Positions 48,018 to 58,995 of a DNA stretch of 64,000 bases are shown here, one piece after another. The position numbers were made by a program, and so were the translations under genes. Every line of letters starts with the position of its first letter. The stretch's first letter is position 1. This stretch comes from Anticarsia gemmatalis (Eukaryota > Arthropoda > Insecta > Lepidoptera > Erebidae). Location: contig NC_134765.1 in assembly GCF_050436995.1 (NCBI RefSeq), positions 11,342,257 to 11,406,256 on the forward strand, written 5' to 3'. The notes under the pieces were generated by a model, which was not told where the DNA came from, did no database searches, and worked only from the letters and a program-made list of their open reading frames with translations.

Positions 48018-51000
48018 TCGTTTAGGACGATGAAACGAAACTTGTATTCCCAGCAAGGTACTTGCACGGAATACAATCACAAATGTAAAATGCCAATCTA
48101 AGTTGGACGGTATACACAAAAACAAAGAAGCAATAATAATGAAGCTCGAGCCATAACACACAATAATAATTATGTGTATGTGTAGTGTTAAAATAATAGT
48201 AGGTGCTTTGATTTCCAACATTGATATTACTCAGAATGACCCAGACGATCTCTATAAATCTTTGTTTAGCGTTATTGAATCTCAGTTTAATACGATTTTT
48301 AAAGAAAAAACGATCGCTAAGGAAAATACAAAACTGAAATTTTGCGATTGGGCGACTGTAGGAATTTACAAAAGTAGAGCTAGGATGTATGAGCTGTATG
48401 CCATGAAACAATACAATTTCAATCCAGGTTTTCTTGAATATGTTAGGAATTATTCAAAAATTTTTAAAAAATCTTGTGCTGCTGCTAAGTCTTTGTATTT
48501 AAGCAACAAGATTAAAAATTCCAACAACAAAATAAAAACAACTTGGAATATTATTAATAATGAAACAGGACGATCAACACCACCCGATCACAACTTCGAG
48601 TTAAATGTTAACAATCGGGTTATTACAGATAGCCTAGGCGTAGCTCAAACATTTAATAATTATTTTTCTGACATACCAGTCATTACGACTAGTTCCTTAA
48701 ATTCCTCTACCGCTAAAGCAGAATCATTACTTAGGAGCAATGTGAGTCAGTGCAATGTCTCATTTTATTTTAAGTATATAAACCCCTCTGACGTAATCAG
48801 AGTATTCAAGTCGCTTAATTCCAAAAATACTGCGGACTTGTGGGGTATTTCTGTCAAGTTACTTGAGAGTATTATCGCTGAAATAGCACCTCATTTAGCT
48901 GCAACTTTTAATCGATGTGTAGATGTAGGTGTGTTTCCTAATTTAATGAAGCACAGTAAGATAATTCCTCTGTTTAAAAACGGATGTAAAACTGAGCCCA
49001 GTAACTTTAGGCCAATATCCATCTTGCCTGCTATTAGCAAAATATTTGAAAGGGCTATATTAGAGCAACTAGAAAGCCATTTCAGTTTGTATAATTTACT
49101 CCACAGCAAACAGTTTGGCTTTACAAAGGGTCGATCTACCATCGATGCAGGGGTCACACTTATTAGGCATATTTTCGATGCTTGGGAGATGTCGCAGGAT
49201 GCTATTGGGGTATTTTGCGATCTCTCCAAAGCGTTTGATTGTGTTGACCACAATACTCTTTTATATAAACTTAAGTACTATGGAATTGGGGATGTGGCAC
49301 TTGACTTACTTGCATCCTACTTGTCTGAGAGAGTGCATTATACAGACATAAATGGGTCAAGATCCACTGGATCTGCGGTTAGTCTCGGGGTACCACAGGG
49401 CTCCATCCTTGGTCCGTTCCTTTTTCTGGTTTATATTAATGATTTGCCACATCAGGTACAGGATCTGTGTGATATCGTACTATTTGCTGATGATACGTCG
49501 CTTATATTTAAAGTAGATCGTAAGAAAACTGATTTTGACGATGTAAATGGTGCTCTTACACAGGTTCTCAATTGGTTTACAGCCAACAATTTGTTGTTAA
49601 ATTCAAGGAAAACCAAATGCATTAGATTTACCATGCCCAACGCTAGGAATCTAGGTACGAACGTAGTTCTAAATGGTGAGGTATTAGAAATGGTCAATTC
49701 CGCAACCTTCCTAGGTATAGATTTAGATAATAAGCTTCAATGGGGCACCCAAATAACAAAGCTCGCGGGCAGGCTCAGCTCCGCAGCCTATGCGATAAGA
49801 AAAGTAAGACAGTTTGCTGGTGTAGATGCGGCAAGACTGGTTTACTTTGGTTATTTTCACAGCGTTTTGTCCTACGGTATTCTACTTTGGGGCAGAGCTG
49901 CTGATATAGACACAATTTTCGTAATTCAAAAAAGAGCAATTCGCGCTATTTACGGCTTAGGAGCGCGGGACTCTCTGCGGGATGTATTTGGGAAAATAGG
50001 CATACTGACGGTGGCATCACAGTATATTTTTGCGAATTTGATGTTCATCAAACAAAACATAAATTCGTTTGCTAAGAATAGTGACATTCATAACATTAAT
50101 ACCAGAAATAAGCACAAATTAGTAGGTCCCTGCAATAGATTGCAAAAAGTACACAACTCATTTGCAGGTCTTGGTGTTTGGTTGTATAACAAACTCCCTA
50201 GCAGTGTTATGGATCTTCCCCAACAAAAATTCAAAGTAGTTGTTAAAGATCATCTTATTAAAAGGGGTTATTATAAGGTTGACGATTACTTAATGGATAA
50301 GAAAACATGGGATTAGTTAGTTACGCGTTCTACAGAAATCGAGATTAAATATCTATATATTTATATATACATCTTTGCATTGTATAAACATTAATCAGTC
50401 ATTTCAACTCTGTAACAGAGAGGTATTGCACGAGTCTCAGTGGTATTCATTATTCTTTTTTTTCATTGAAATGGTGGGCTCCCATGCCAAGGTTCGTCAT
50501 GCTCACTAAAATGTCATTGCTTGCGGCGGCGTCGTGTGCCGGGTCACCCCCTTCCCTCTAATATGTGCGAAGGGGGTGATGGCTGGTCCACGCGTCATAC
50601 TCGTGAACGGGTGCTGCTTGGGGTGACTGGTCGTCCTGGGTGTGGTGACTGCCATAATTTTTTTTTTAAGCAACTACGTTTCACTAACTCTACTTCCTTT
50701 ACCACAGTATGCTCTTGAAATGCCTCTTATGATTTCATTTATATTATTATGTGGGTAGATGCTCCCATCATGCTTCCAATACTATTATATCTTGTTGATT
50801 AGCACCTTAATATATTGATTTAATTTATGTTATGACCAAAGTGTGTTCGGTAGTGTTGGTAGGTAGCAGCTACTTACATCATCAATGTTTTATACCAGCA
50901 TAAATATTGTTAAAATCATTTGGCGATTAAAAAGAGTGGCCAGGAGTTTCTTGCCAGCTCTTCTCATTGGCCCTACCTTCCGAACTGGCGGTAAATTCAC

Positions 51001-51076
51001 TCTCTGTATCATTGACTATCATAAGCGTCAGCACTTGACCTAAATGAATAAATGATTTGATTTTGATTTTGATTTC
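48018..51076 (+). mobile_element. 5'-truncated LINE (Jockey/CR1-like), copy A
   Basis: The element contains the RT ORF (48172-50316), an about 750-bp 3' UTR and ends in a (TTTGAT)n-type tail (51050-51076) rather than poly(A), a 3' end found in CR1/Jockey-group LINEs. The endonuclease region is absent. The first 150 bases (48018-48170) may be inverted: the minus strand there reads an open frame containing FIIIASLFLCIPSNLDW, reminiscent of a LINE endonuclease strand, which would fit twin priming, but this is weak. The last 1.1 kb are repeated inverted at 53267-54436. Confidence 0.75.
48172..50316 (+). CDS. LINE reverse transcriptase ORF2, 5'-truncated, 714 aa
   Basis: The frame is open for 714 residues and carries RT motifs in order: KIIPLFKNG and NFRPISILPAISKIFE, QFGFTKGRST, DLSKAFDCVDH (about 349-359), GVPQGSILGPFLFLVYINDL (from about 406) and FADD (about 439-442), followed by the thumb and a C-terminal region ending MDKKTWD. 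No N-terminal APE endonuclease is present, so the ORF is cut at its 5' end and the ATG is not the genuine start. Reverse transcription of the element's own RNA at the target site would be its role. No RT-domain frameshift is seen, so this copy is young. Clade: Jockey/CR1-type group; I cannot settle it by eye. Confidence 0.85.
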   Translation: MCMCSVKIIVGALISNIDITQNDPDDLYKSLFSVIESQFNTIFKEKTIAKENTKLKFCDWATVGIYKSRARMYELYAMKQYNFNPGFLEYVRNYSKIFKKSCAAAKSLYLSNKIKNSNNKIKTTWNIINNETGRSTPPDHNFELNVNNRVITDSLGVAQTFNNYFSDIPVITTSSLNSSTAKAESLLRSNVSQCNVSFYFKYINPSDVIRVFKSLNSKNTADLWGISVKLLESIIAEIAPHLAATFNRCVDVGVFPNLMKHSKIIPLFKNGCKTEPSNFRPISILPAISKIFERAILEQLESHFSLYNLLHSKQFGFTKGRSTIDAGVTLIRHIFDAWEMSQDAIGVFCDLSKAFDCVDHNTLLYKLKYYGIGDVALDLLASYLSERVHYTDINGSRSTGSAVSLGVPQGSILGPFLFLVYINDLPHQVQDLCDIVLFADDTSLIFKVDRKKTDFDDVNGALTQVLNWFTANNLLLNSRKTKCIRFTMPNARNLGTNVVLNGEVLEMVNSATFLGIDLDNKLQWGTQITKLAGRLSSAAYAIRKVRQFAGVDAARLVYFGYFHSVLSYGILLWGRAADIDTIFVIQKRAIRAIYGLGARDSLRDVFGKIGILTVASQYIFANLMFIKQNINSFAKNSDIHNINTRNKHKLVGPCNRLQKVHNSFAGLGVWLYNKLPSSVMDLPQQKFKVVVKDHLIKRGYYKVDDYLMDKKTWD

Positions 51077-51309
51077 ATTAATCTTACAAAACGAAACCAA
51101 TGAAACGAATAAAAAATTAATGAAATGAACAAAATGAACAGAATGGAATCGAATGGTTACTTCACGTCATAACATCTACCTGCCGTTCCAAATTTCGTCT
51201 CGAACTGTCCAGTGGTTTGGGCTGTGCGTTAATAATCACTATGTAAACTAAGTCTTTCAGCCTTCTTTTAATCACCTTTGAGTTTTATGACCATGTGATG
51301 TCTTCATCA

Positions 51310-53268
51310 TGGAATCTGCCAGGAAAAGTCTCCCTGAAATCTAATTATATCTCCCTGAAATCTTGTAACATCTCCCTGTAGTGATATTATGACTCCCTGA
51401 AGTTACATAACATCTCCCGGAAATCTTATAACAGCTCCCTGAAATCTTATAACCTCTCCCTGAAATCTTATAACCTCTCCCTGAAATCTTATAACCTCTC
51501 CCTGAAATCTTATAACCTCTCCCTGAAATCTTATAACCTCTCCCTGAAATCTTATAACATTTCCCCGAAATTATAAAAACATCTGCCTGAAATCTTATAA
51601 TATCTTCCTGAAATCTTATAACATCTCCCTGAAATCTTATCATATCTTCCTGAAATATTATAACATCTCCCTGAAATATTATACAATATCCCTGAAATCT
51701 TTTTTCAATTCTCTTGTATATAATATATTCCTGAAATGATATTATGACTACCAGGAATCACATAATTACTTCCTGAAATGTTATTACATCTGCCTGAAAT
51801 CTTATAACATCTCCGTGAAGTGATATTATGACTTCCATAAATTACATATAAACTCCCTGAAATCTTATAACATCTCCCTGAAATCTTATTTCATCTCAAT
51901 AAAATCTTATCTCATCTCCCTGAAATCTTATTTCATCTCAATAAAATCTTATCTCATCTCCCTGAAATCTTATTTCATCTCCCTGAAATCTTATTTCATC
52001 TCCCTGAAATCTTATTTCATCTCAATAAAATCTTATTTCATCTCCCTGAAATCTTATTTCATCTCAATAAAATCTTATTTCATCTCCCTGAAATCTTATT
52101 TCATCTCAATAAAATCTTATTTCATCTCCCTGAAATCTTATTTCATCTCAATAAAATCTTATTTCATCTCCCTGAAATCTTATTTCATCTCAATAAAATC
52201 TTATTTCATCTCCCTGAAATCTTATTTCATCTCAATAAAATCTTATTTCATCTCCCTGAAATCTTATTTCATCTCCCTGAAATCTTATTTCATCTCCCTG
52301 AAATCTTATTTCATCTCAATAAAATCTTATTTCATCTCCCTGAAATCTTATTTCATCTCAATAAAATCTTATTTCATCTCCCTGAAATCTTATTTCATCT
52401 CAATAAAATCTTATTTCATCTCCCTGAAATCTTATTTCATCCCAATAAAATCTTATTTCATCTCCCTGAAATCTTATTTCATCTCAATAAAATCTTATTT
52501 CATCTCCCTGAAATCTTATTTCATCTCAATAAAATCTTATTTCATCTCCCTGAAATCTTATTTCATCTCAATAAAATCTTATTTCATCTCCCTGAAATCT
52601 TATTTCATTTCCCTGAAATCTTATAACATCTCCCTGAAATCTTATAAATCTCCCTGAAATCTTTTTACCTCTCCCTGAAGACTTATAACATTCCCTGAAA
52701 TCTTATAAAAAAATCCTGAAATCTTAAAAAAAAATTCCCGAAATCATATAAAAATTTCCTGAAATCTTATATCTCCCTGAAATCATTAAACATCTTCCTA
52801 AAATATTTTTACCTTTCCCTGAAGACTTATAACATCTCCCGAAATCATATAAAAAATTCCTGAAATCTTATAAAAAATTCCTGAAATCTAATAAAAATTT
52901 CCTGAAATCTTATAAACATTTCCTGAAATCTTATAAACATTTCCTGAAATCTTATAAACATTTCCTGAAATCTTATAAACATTTCCTGAAATCTTATAAA
53001 CATTTCCTGAAATCTTATAAACATTTCCTGAAATCTTATAAACATTTCCTGAAATCTTATAAACATTTCCTGAAATCTTATAAACATTTCCTGAAATCTT
53101 ATAAAAAAATCCTGAAATCTTATAAAAAAATCCTGAAACCTTATAAGAAATTCCTGAAATCTTATAAAAAATCCTGAAATCTTATTAAAAAATCCTGAAA
53201 TCTTATAACATATACCTGAAATCTTTTTACCTCTCCCTGAAGACTTATAACATCTCCCTGAAATCTTC
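51310..53268 (+). repeat. 21-bp subtelomeric satellite with a 42-bp higher-order section
   Basis: The basic unit is TCTCCCTGAAATCTTATAAC plus one base, 21 bp. Three sub-blocks are visible: 51310-51850 (unit with ATAAC, degenerate flanks); 51880-52620, where the CTCCCTGAAATCTTATTTCA and CTCAATAAAATCTTATTTCA types alternate to form a 42-bp dimer repeat; and 52850-53110, with ATTTCCTGAAATCTTATAAAC units in near-perfect tandem. Because 21 is a multiple of three, open frames run through it (minus-strand RFQEMFI repeats); these are not genes. Confidence 0.9.
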
Positions 53269-54436
53269 AAATCAAATCAAATCATTTATTCATATAGGTC
53301 AAATGCTGACACTTATGATAGTCAATGATACAAAGAGTGAATTTACCGCCAGTTCGGAAGGTAGGGCCAATGAGAAGAGCTGGCAAGAAACTCTTGGCCA
53401 CTGTTTTTAATCGCCAAATGGTTTTAACAATATAATTATGTCTGGTATAAATCATTGATTATGTAAGGAGCTGCTACCAACACCACCGAAAACACTTTGA
53501 TCATAAGATAAATTTAATTAAATCAATATAATATTAAGGTGCTAGTAAGCACGATAACAAGTGTATTGGAAGCATAATGGGAGCATTGGGAGCATCTACC
53601 TACACAATGATAGTATTGCAATCATAAGAGGCATCTCAAGAGCATACTATGGCACAATGAATTAATTATATTGATTTATATATGTATTTTCTTAAAAATT
53701 TTGGCAAACTCGCCATAACCAGGACGACCAGTCACTCCAAGCAGGTTCACGAGTATGACGCATGGACCAGCCATCACCCCCTTCGCACATATTAGAGGGA
53801 AGGGGGTGACCCGGCACACGACGCCGCCGCAAGCAATGACATTTTAGTGAGCATGACGAACCCTGGCATGGGAGCCCACCATTTTAAGAATAAAAAAAAA
53901 AAGAAAAAGACAATGAATACCACTGAGACTCGTGCGATACCTCTCTGTTACAGAGTTAAATTACTGATTTATATTTTTACAATGCAAAGATGTATATATA
54001 CATAAATAGATATTTAATCTTAATTTGTGTAGAACGCGCAACTAATCCCAGGGTTGCTTATCCATTAAATAATCGTCAACTTTATAATAACCCCTTTTAA
54101 TGAGATGATCTTTAACAACTACTTTGAATTTTTGTTGGGGAAGATCCATAACACTACTGGGAAGTTTGTTATACAACCGAACACCAAGACCTGCAAATGA
54201 GTTGTGTACTTTTTGCAATCTATTGCAGGGACCTACTAATTTGCGCTTATTTCTGGTATTTATGTTATGAATGTCACTATTCTTAGCAAACGAACTGATG
54301 TTTTGTTTGATAAACATCAAATTCGCAAAAATATACTGTGATGCCACCGTCAGTATACCTATTTTCCCAAATACCTCCCGCAGAGAGACCCGCGCTCCTA
54401 AGCCGTAAATAGCGCGAATTGCTCTTTTTTGAGTCT
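53267..54436 (-). mobile_element. 3' fragment of the same LINE, copy B, inverted
   Basis: On the minus strand it runs from within the RT C-terminal part (near the AIRAIYGLGAR region) through the 3' UTR to the (TTTGAT)n tail at 53267. A 101-residue open frame (54042-54347) matches the last residues of copy A with few changes (ends MDKQPWD). Both flanks are satellite sequence (CTGAAATCTT on the left, GTCTTATAACATCTACCTG on the right), so it inserted into the satellite array. Heavy 5' truncation is normal for LINEs. Confidence 0.85.
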
Positions 54437-55748
54437 TATAACATCTACCTGAAATTTTATACTTAGGTCACTACTTATATTTTGAGCCTTGACGAATCTG
54501 ATTGTTTTAGACGTCAATTGGTGTTTTCATCGTAAAGTTTGACATTTTTTACTACTACATTCCGAAGAACGTTTTGAAATCTGCGCTGAAAATATTTTCA
54601 ATGTCGTCGATCGAAAATTGTAAGTGTGGGGGAAAATGGCATTCGGATGTTAACATTTTCGTGCAAATATTTTTTACGACTTTCGACCTGACTTAAAGAA
54701 ACAGTCGTGTGTATATCGACTTATCTATTATTTTGGCGATATAGTCCGATCCTTTGAAAATTTAAAACGCAAATAAATAGAGTTCCATCATAATTATTTA
54801 TCCCTCACCAATGAAATTCCTGAAGGTCGTCCAAGGTCACCAGTTGTGCCCGGAAAAACTGATGCTGTTCGAAAATTAATTATGCATTTTCGTTTCCTGG
54901 TGCATCAACAGAATAACGCAATCCTAAACATTATTTCCACTCTTAGATATAAAATATTAGGTAACAACATTTCCCATTAGAAGATTTTTTCTAAATGAAC
55001 CAATTTTTTTTTTACAACAATTAGATAAGGTCCTCGCGCAGATTAGCGCAAATAAATGCTTGAAAAATCTATCGTTTTGCTTCAAAATACATGTATCAAA
55101 TTGTGTAGTATCTATGCGCATGAGCGAAAAAATAAACACCAGTCGACTTTATGGGTGCTTTAAGATGAACCAAATCCAGAAAAAGTTATTCGCGCTCGAA
55201 GCATTTCGAAACAAACAGTCCCTTGTTTTTTTTTTATAAAATCTTTATCACTGCACAAAGTGCCTTCAGAAAAATGTAGAATGGTTAATTGTTATTGATT
55301 TACAACCAAAAATTTGCCTAAAGTCTGGTTTAAAATATGGAAAAACCACAAAATCCTGCAGGTCGAGTTCTATAAAAACACTGTCAGCCTTAACGCATCT
55401 TGTTAAACAACCGGCTAATATGTGGACGAAGAAATCGAATGAATGAGTTTCTCGCCATACCGTAACAGTTTGACATCAAATGACTTTATTTTAATCAAAA
55501 ACGTCAACAATAAATACCGTAAACAATAATTTTTCATCGGCTCAAGTCAGGTTATGCTTTTAAACACCCTGTTTTTGAGGGGTCTTCGGGAAAGAAAAAA
55601 AAAATATTAAAAAATGTTTAGATCGGATAAAAATCTACCTAGATCATGCATAAGAACACCCGAGAACACGATGAAGTAGCCTTCACTCACATATTTACCG
55701 TTTTTCATAGTAAAGCTCAAAATATAAGTAGTGGCCCACGTAATACCT
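54437..55748. other. Spacer between satellite blocks, no supported gene
   Basis: It begins with one satellite unit (54434-54465), then about 1.25 kb of AT-rich single-copy-looking sequence with no ORF above 60 codons that looks real and no TIRs I could find. Confidence 0.45.
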
Positions 55749-56337
55749 TCCTGAAATCTTATTTTTATCAGTCATATTTCGAAACCGACACAAATCCGAA
55801 TCCGAATCAAAGTCCGTCAATGGATCCATATCCGATTCCGAACTTATATCTATATTTAATCCGTATCCGTATTCGTATCCGTATCCGTATCCGTATCCGT
55901 ATCCGTATCCGTATCCGTATCCGTATCCGTATCCGTATCCGTATCCGTATCCGTATCCGTATCCGTATCCGTATCCGTATCCGTATCCGTATCCGTATCC
56001 GTATCCGTATCCGTATCCGTATCCGTATCCGTATCCGTATCCGTATCCGTATCCGTATCCGCATCCGCATCCGCATCCGTATCCGTATCCGTATCTATAT
56101 TCAATTTCGTAACCGTATCCGAATCCGAATCCCAATCCGAATCCGAATCCGAATCCGAATCCGTATCCGAATCATAATTAAAATAAAAATCAAAACTATC
56201 CTAATCAGAAACCGTACCTAAATCCGTATCCGAATCCGTATCCGTATCGAAATCCGAAACCGTATCCGAATCCGTATCCGTATTCATATCCGAATCCAAG
56301 TCCGAATCCCAATGGTTGAAATGAACGAAATGAATGA
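55749..56337 (+). repeat. Subtelomeric block A with (ATCCGT)n hexamer array
   Basis: The block starts TTCCTGAAATCTTATTTTTA, has CAGTCATATTTCGAAAC, a spacer, then a hexamer array: nearly perfect CCGTAT repeats at 55859-56096 (about 38 copies) followed by degenerate CCGAAT/CCGTAT units to 56310, and ends ATGGTTGAAATGAACGAAAT. The same order recurs in block B. All six frames are open because the unit is 6 bp, giving Arg-Ile, Tyr-Gly and Asp-Thr dipeptide repeats. Confidence 0.85.
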
Positions 56338-56751
56338 AATGATTTCAGGGAGATGTTATAAGATTTCACCCTCCCTGAAGACATAACATCTCCCTGAAAT
56401 CTTATAAGATCTCCCTGAAATCTTTAAACATCTCCGTGATGACTTATAACATCACCCTGAAATCTTATAAAAAATTCCTGAAATCTTATAACATATCCCT
56501 GAAATCTTATAATATCTCCCTGAAGACTTATAACATAACATCTCCCTGAAATCTTTAAACATCTGCCTGAAATCTTTTTACCTCTCCCTGAAGACTTATA
56601 ACATCTCCCTGAAATCTTATAAAAAATCCCTGAAATCAAAAAAATAAATAAAAAAACCGAAATCATATAAAAATTTCCTGAAATCCTATAAAATCTCCCT
56701 GAAATCTTATAACATCTCCCTGAAATCTTAAAACATCTCCCTGAAATCTAT

Positions 56752-56799
<48 letters not shown>

Positions 56800-56804
56800 T
56801 TTCC
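56338..56804 (+). repeat. 21-bp satellite, degenerate block, ending in poly(T)
   Basis: Units of TCTCCCTGAAATCTTATAAC with many variants (56340-56750), then 43 consecutive T (56754-56796). The block sits between the two duplicated hexamer blocks. Confidence 0.8.
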
Positions 56805-56998
56805 CTGAAATCTTATTTTTATCAGTCATATTTCGAAACATACAGAAATCCGAATCAAAATCCGTAAATGGATCCACATCCGATTCCGAACTTATATCAA
56901 TATTTTATCCGAATCCGTCTCCGAATCCAAATCCTTATCCGTATCCGAATCCCAATCCGAATCCATTTCCGAATCGTAATACAAAAAAAAAAGAAAAG

Positions 56999-57031
<33 letters not shown>

Positions 57032-57150
57032 AAAACAAATCCGTATCCTAATCAGGAGCTTTACCTAAACCCGTATCCGAAACCGTATCTGAATCCGTAT
57101 TCGTATCCGAATGCAAATGGTTGAAAGGAACGAAATGAATGAAATGTCGG
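56805..57150 (+). repeat. Subtelomeric block B, degenerate copy of block A
   Basis: It repeats the order of block A: CTGAAATCTTATTTTTATCA, the CAGTCATATTTCGAAAC word, GGATCCACATCCGATTCCG, a short degenerate CCGAAT/CCGTAT array interrupted by about 45 A residues (56983-57029), then AAATGGTTGAAAGGAACGAA. The offset from block A is 1052 bp at the 5' side. The hexamer array is much shorter than in A. Confidence 0.8.
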
Positions 57151-57276
57151 AATGAATGAAGTGAAATATACGAAACGAAAGTATTGATGAATAATTAATG
57201 AATCAAGTTTTAAGGAAGTGTTATTCCGACGGCAAGTAGGTGTGACAAGCGACCTAAATAAAGGATGACCTAACCT
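57151..57276. other. Junction between satellite and telomeric array
   Basis: About 125 bases of AT-rich DNA (GAATGAATGAAGTGAAATAT and on). It ends with a single inverted telomeric unit CCTAACC (57269-57275), one T, then the GGTTAGG array, a 15-bp palindrome at the start of the telomeric repeat. Confidence 0.7.
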
Positions 57277-58995
57277 GGTTAGGTTAGGTTAGGTTAGGTT
57301 AGGTTAGGTTAGGTTAGGTTAGGTTAGGTTAGGTTAGGTTAGGTTAGGTTAGGTTAGGTTAGGTTAGGTTAGGTTAGGTTAGGTTAGGTTAGGTTAGGTT
57401 AGGTTAGGTTAGGTTAGGTTAGGTTAGGTTAGGTTAGGTTAGGTTAGGTTAGGTTAGGTTAGGTTAGGTTAGGTTAGGTTAGGTTAGGTTAGGTTAGGTT
57501 AGGTTAGGTTAGGTTAGGTTAGGTTAGGTTAGGTTAGGTTAGGTTAGGTTAGGTTAGGTTAGGTTAGGTTAGGTTAGGTTAGGTTAGGTTAGGTTAGGTT
57601 AGGTTAGGTTAGGTTAGGTTAGGTTAGGTTAGGTTAGGTTAGGTTAGGTTAGGTTAGGTTAGGTTAGGTTAGGTTAGGTTAGGTTAGGTTAGGTTAGGTT
57701 AGGTTAGGTTAGGTTAGGTTAGGTTAGGTTAGGTTAGGTTAGGTTAGGTTAGGTTAGGTTAGGTTAGGTTAGGTTAGGTTAGGTTAGGTTAGGTTAGGTT
57801 AGGTTAGGTTAGGTTAGGTTAGGTTAGGTTAGGTTAGGTTAGGTTAGGTTAGGTTAGGTTAGGTTAGGTTAGGTTAGGTTAGGTTAGGTTAGGTTAGGTT
57901 AGGTTAGGTTAGGTTAGGTTAGGTTAGGTTAGGTTAGGTTAGGTTAGGTTAGGTTAGGTTAGGTTAGGTTAGGTTAGGTTAGGTTAGGTTAGGTTAGGTT
58001 AGGTTAGGTTAGGTTAGGTTAGGTTAGGTTAGGTTAGGTTAGGTTAGGTTAGGTTAGGTTAGGTTAGGTTAGGTTAGGTTAGGTTAGGTTAGGTTAGGTT
58101 AGGTTAGGTTAGGTTAGGTTAGGTTAGGTTAGGTTAGGTTAGGTTAGGTTAGGTTAGGTTAGGTTAGGTTAGGTTAGGTTAGGTTAGGTTAGGTTAGGTT
58201 AGGTTAGGTTAGGTTAGGTTAGGTTAGGTTAGGTTAGGTTAGGTTAGGTTAGGTTAGGTTAGGTTAGGTTAGGTTAGGTTAGGTTAGGTTAGGTTAGGTT
58301 AGGTTAGGTTAGGTTAGGTTAGGTTAGGTTAGGTTAGGTTAGGTTAGGTTAGGTTAGGTTAGGTTAGGTTAGGTTAGGTTAGGTTAGGTTAGGTTAGGTT
58401 AGGTTAGGTTAGGTTAGGTTAGGTTAGGTTAGGTTAGGTTAGGTTAGGTTAGGTTAGGTTAGGTTAGGTTAGGTTAGGTTAGGTTAGGTTAGGTTAGGTT
58501 AGGTTAGGTTAGGTTAGGTTAGGTTAGGTTAGGTTAGGTTAGGTTAGGTTAGGTTAGGTTAGGTTAGGTTAGGTTAGGTTAGGTTAGGTTAGGTTAGGTT
58601 AGGTTAGGTTAGGTTAGGTTAGGTTAGGTTAGGTTAGGTTAGGTTAGGTTAGGTTAGGTTAGGTTAGGTTAGGTTAGGTTAGGTTAGGTTAGGTTAGGTT
58701 AGGTTAGGTTAGGTTAGGTTAGGTTAGGTTAGGTTAGGTTAGGTTAGGTTAGGTTAGGTTAGGTTAGGTTAGGTTAGGTTAGGTTAGGTTAGGTTAGGTT
58801 AGGTTAGGTTAGGTTAGGTTAGGTTAGGTTAGGTTAGGTTAGGTTAGGTTAGGTTAGGTTAGGTTAGGTTAGGTTAGGTTAGGTTAGGTTAGGTTAGGTT
58901 AGGTTAGGTTAGGTTAGGTTAGGTTAGGTTAGGTTAGGTTAGGTTAGGTTAGGTTAGGTTAGGTTAGGTTAGGTTAGGTTAGGTTAGGTTAGGTT
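57277..58995 (+). repeat. (TTAGG)n telomeric array, 1719 bp
   Basis: About 344 tandem copies of GGTTA with no variant visible. TTAGG is the ancestral insect telomere repeat. The G-rich strand runs left to right, so the chromosome end is to the right. The array stops at AGGTT and is followed by a retrotransposon. Confidence 0.98.

Noticed and set aside
51310..53110. CRISPR-like regular array
   Set aside because: Repeats are directly tandem with no unique spacers, in an animal genome; a satellite.
52845..53270. Minus-strand ORF of RFQEMFI repeats
   Set aside because: The 21-bp satellite unit is a multiple of three without a stop; not a protein gene.
55646..56221. 191-codon ORF of Arg-Ile repeats, plus Tyr-Gly and Asp-Thr frames on the other strand
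   Set aside because: A hexamer array is open in all frames by nature; no coding signal.
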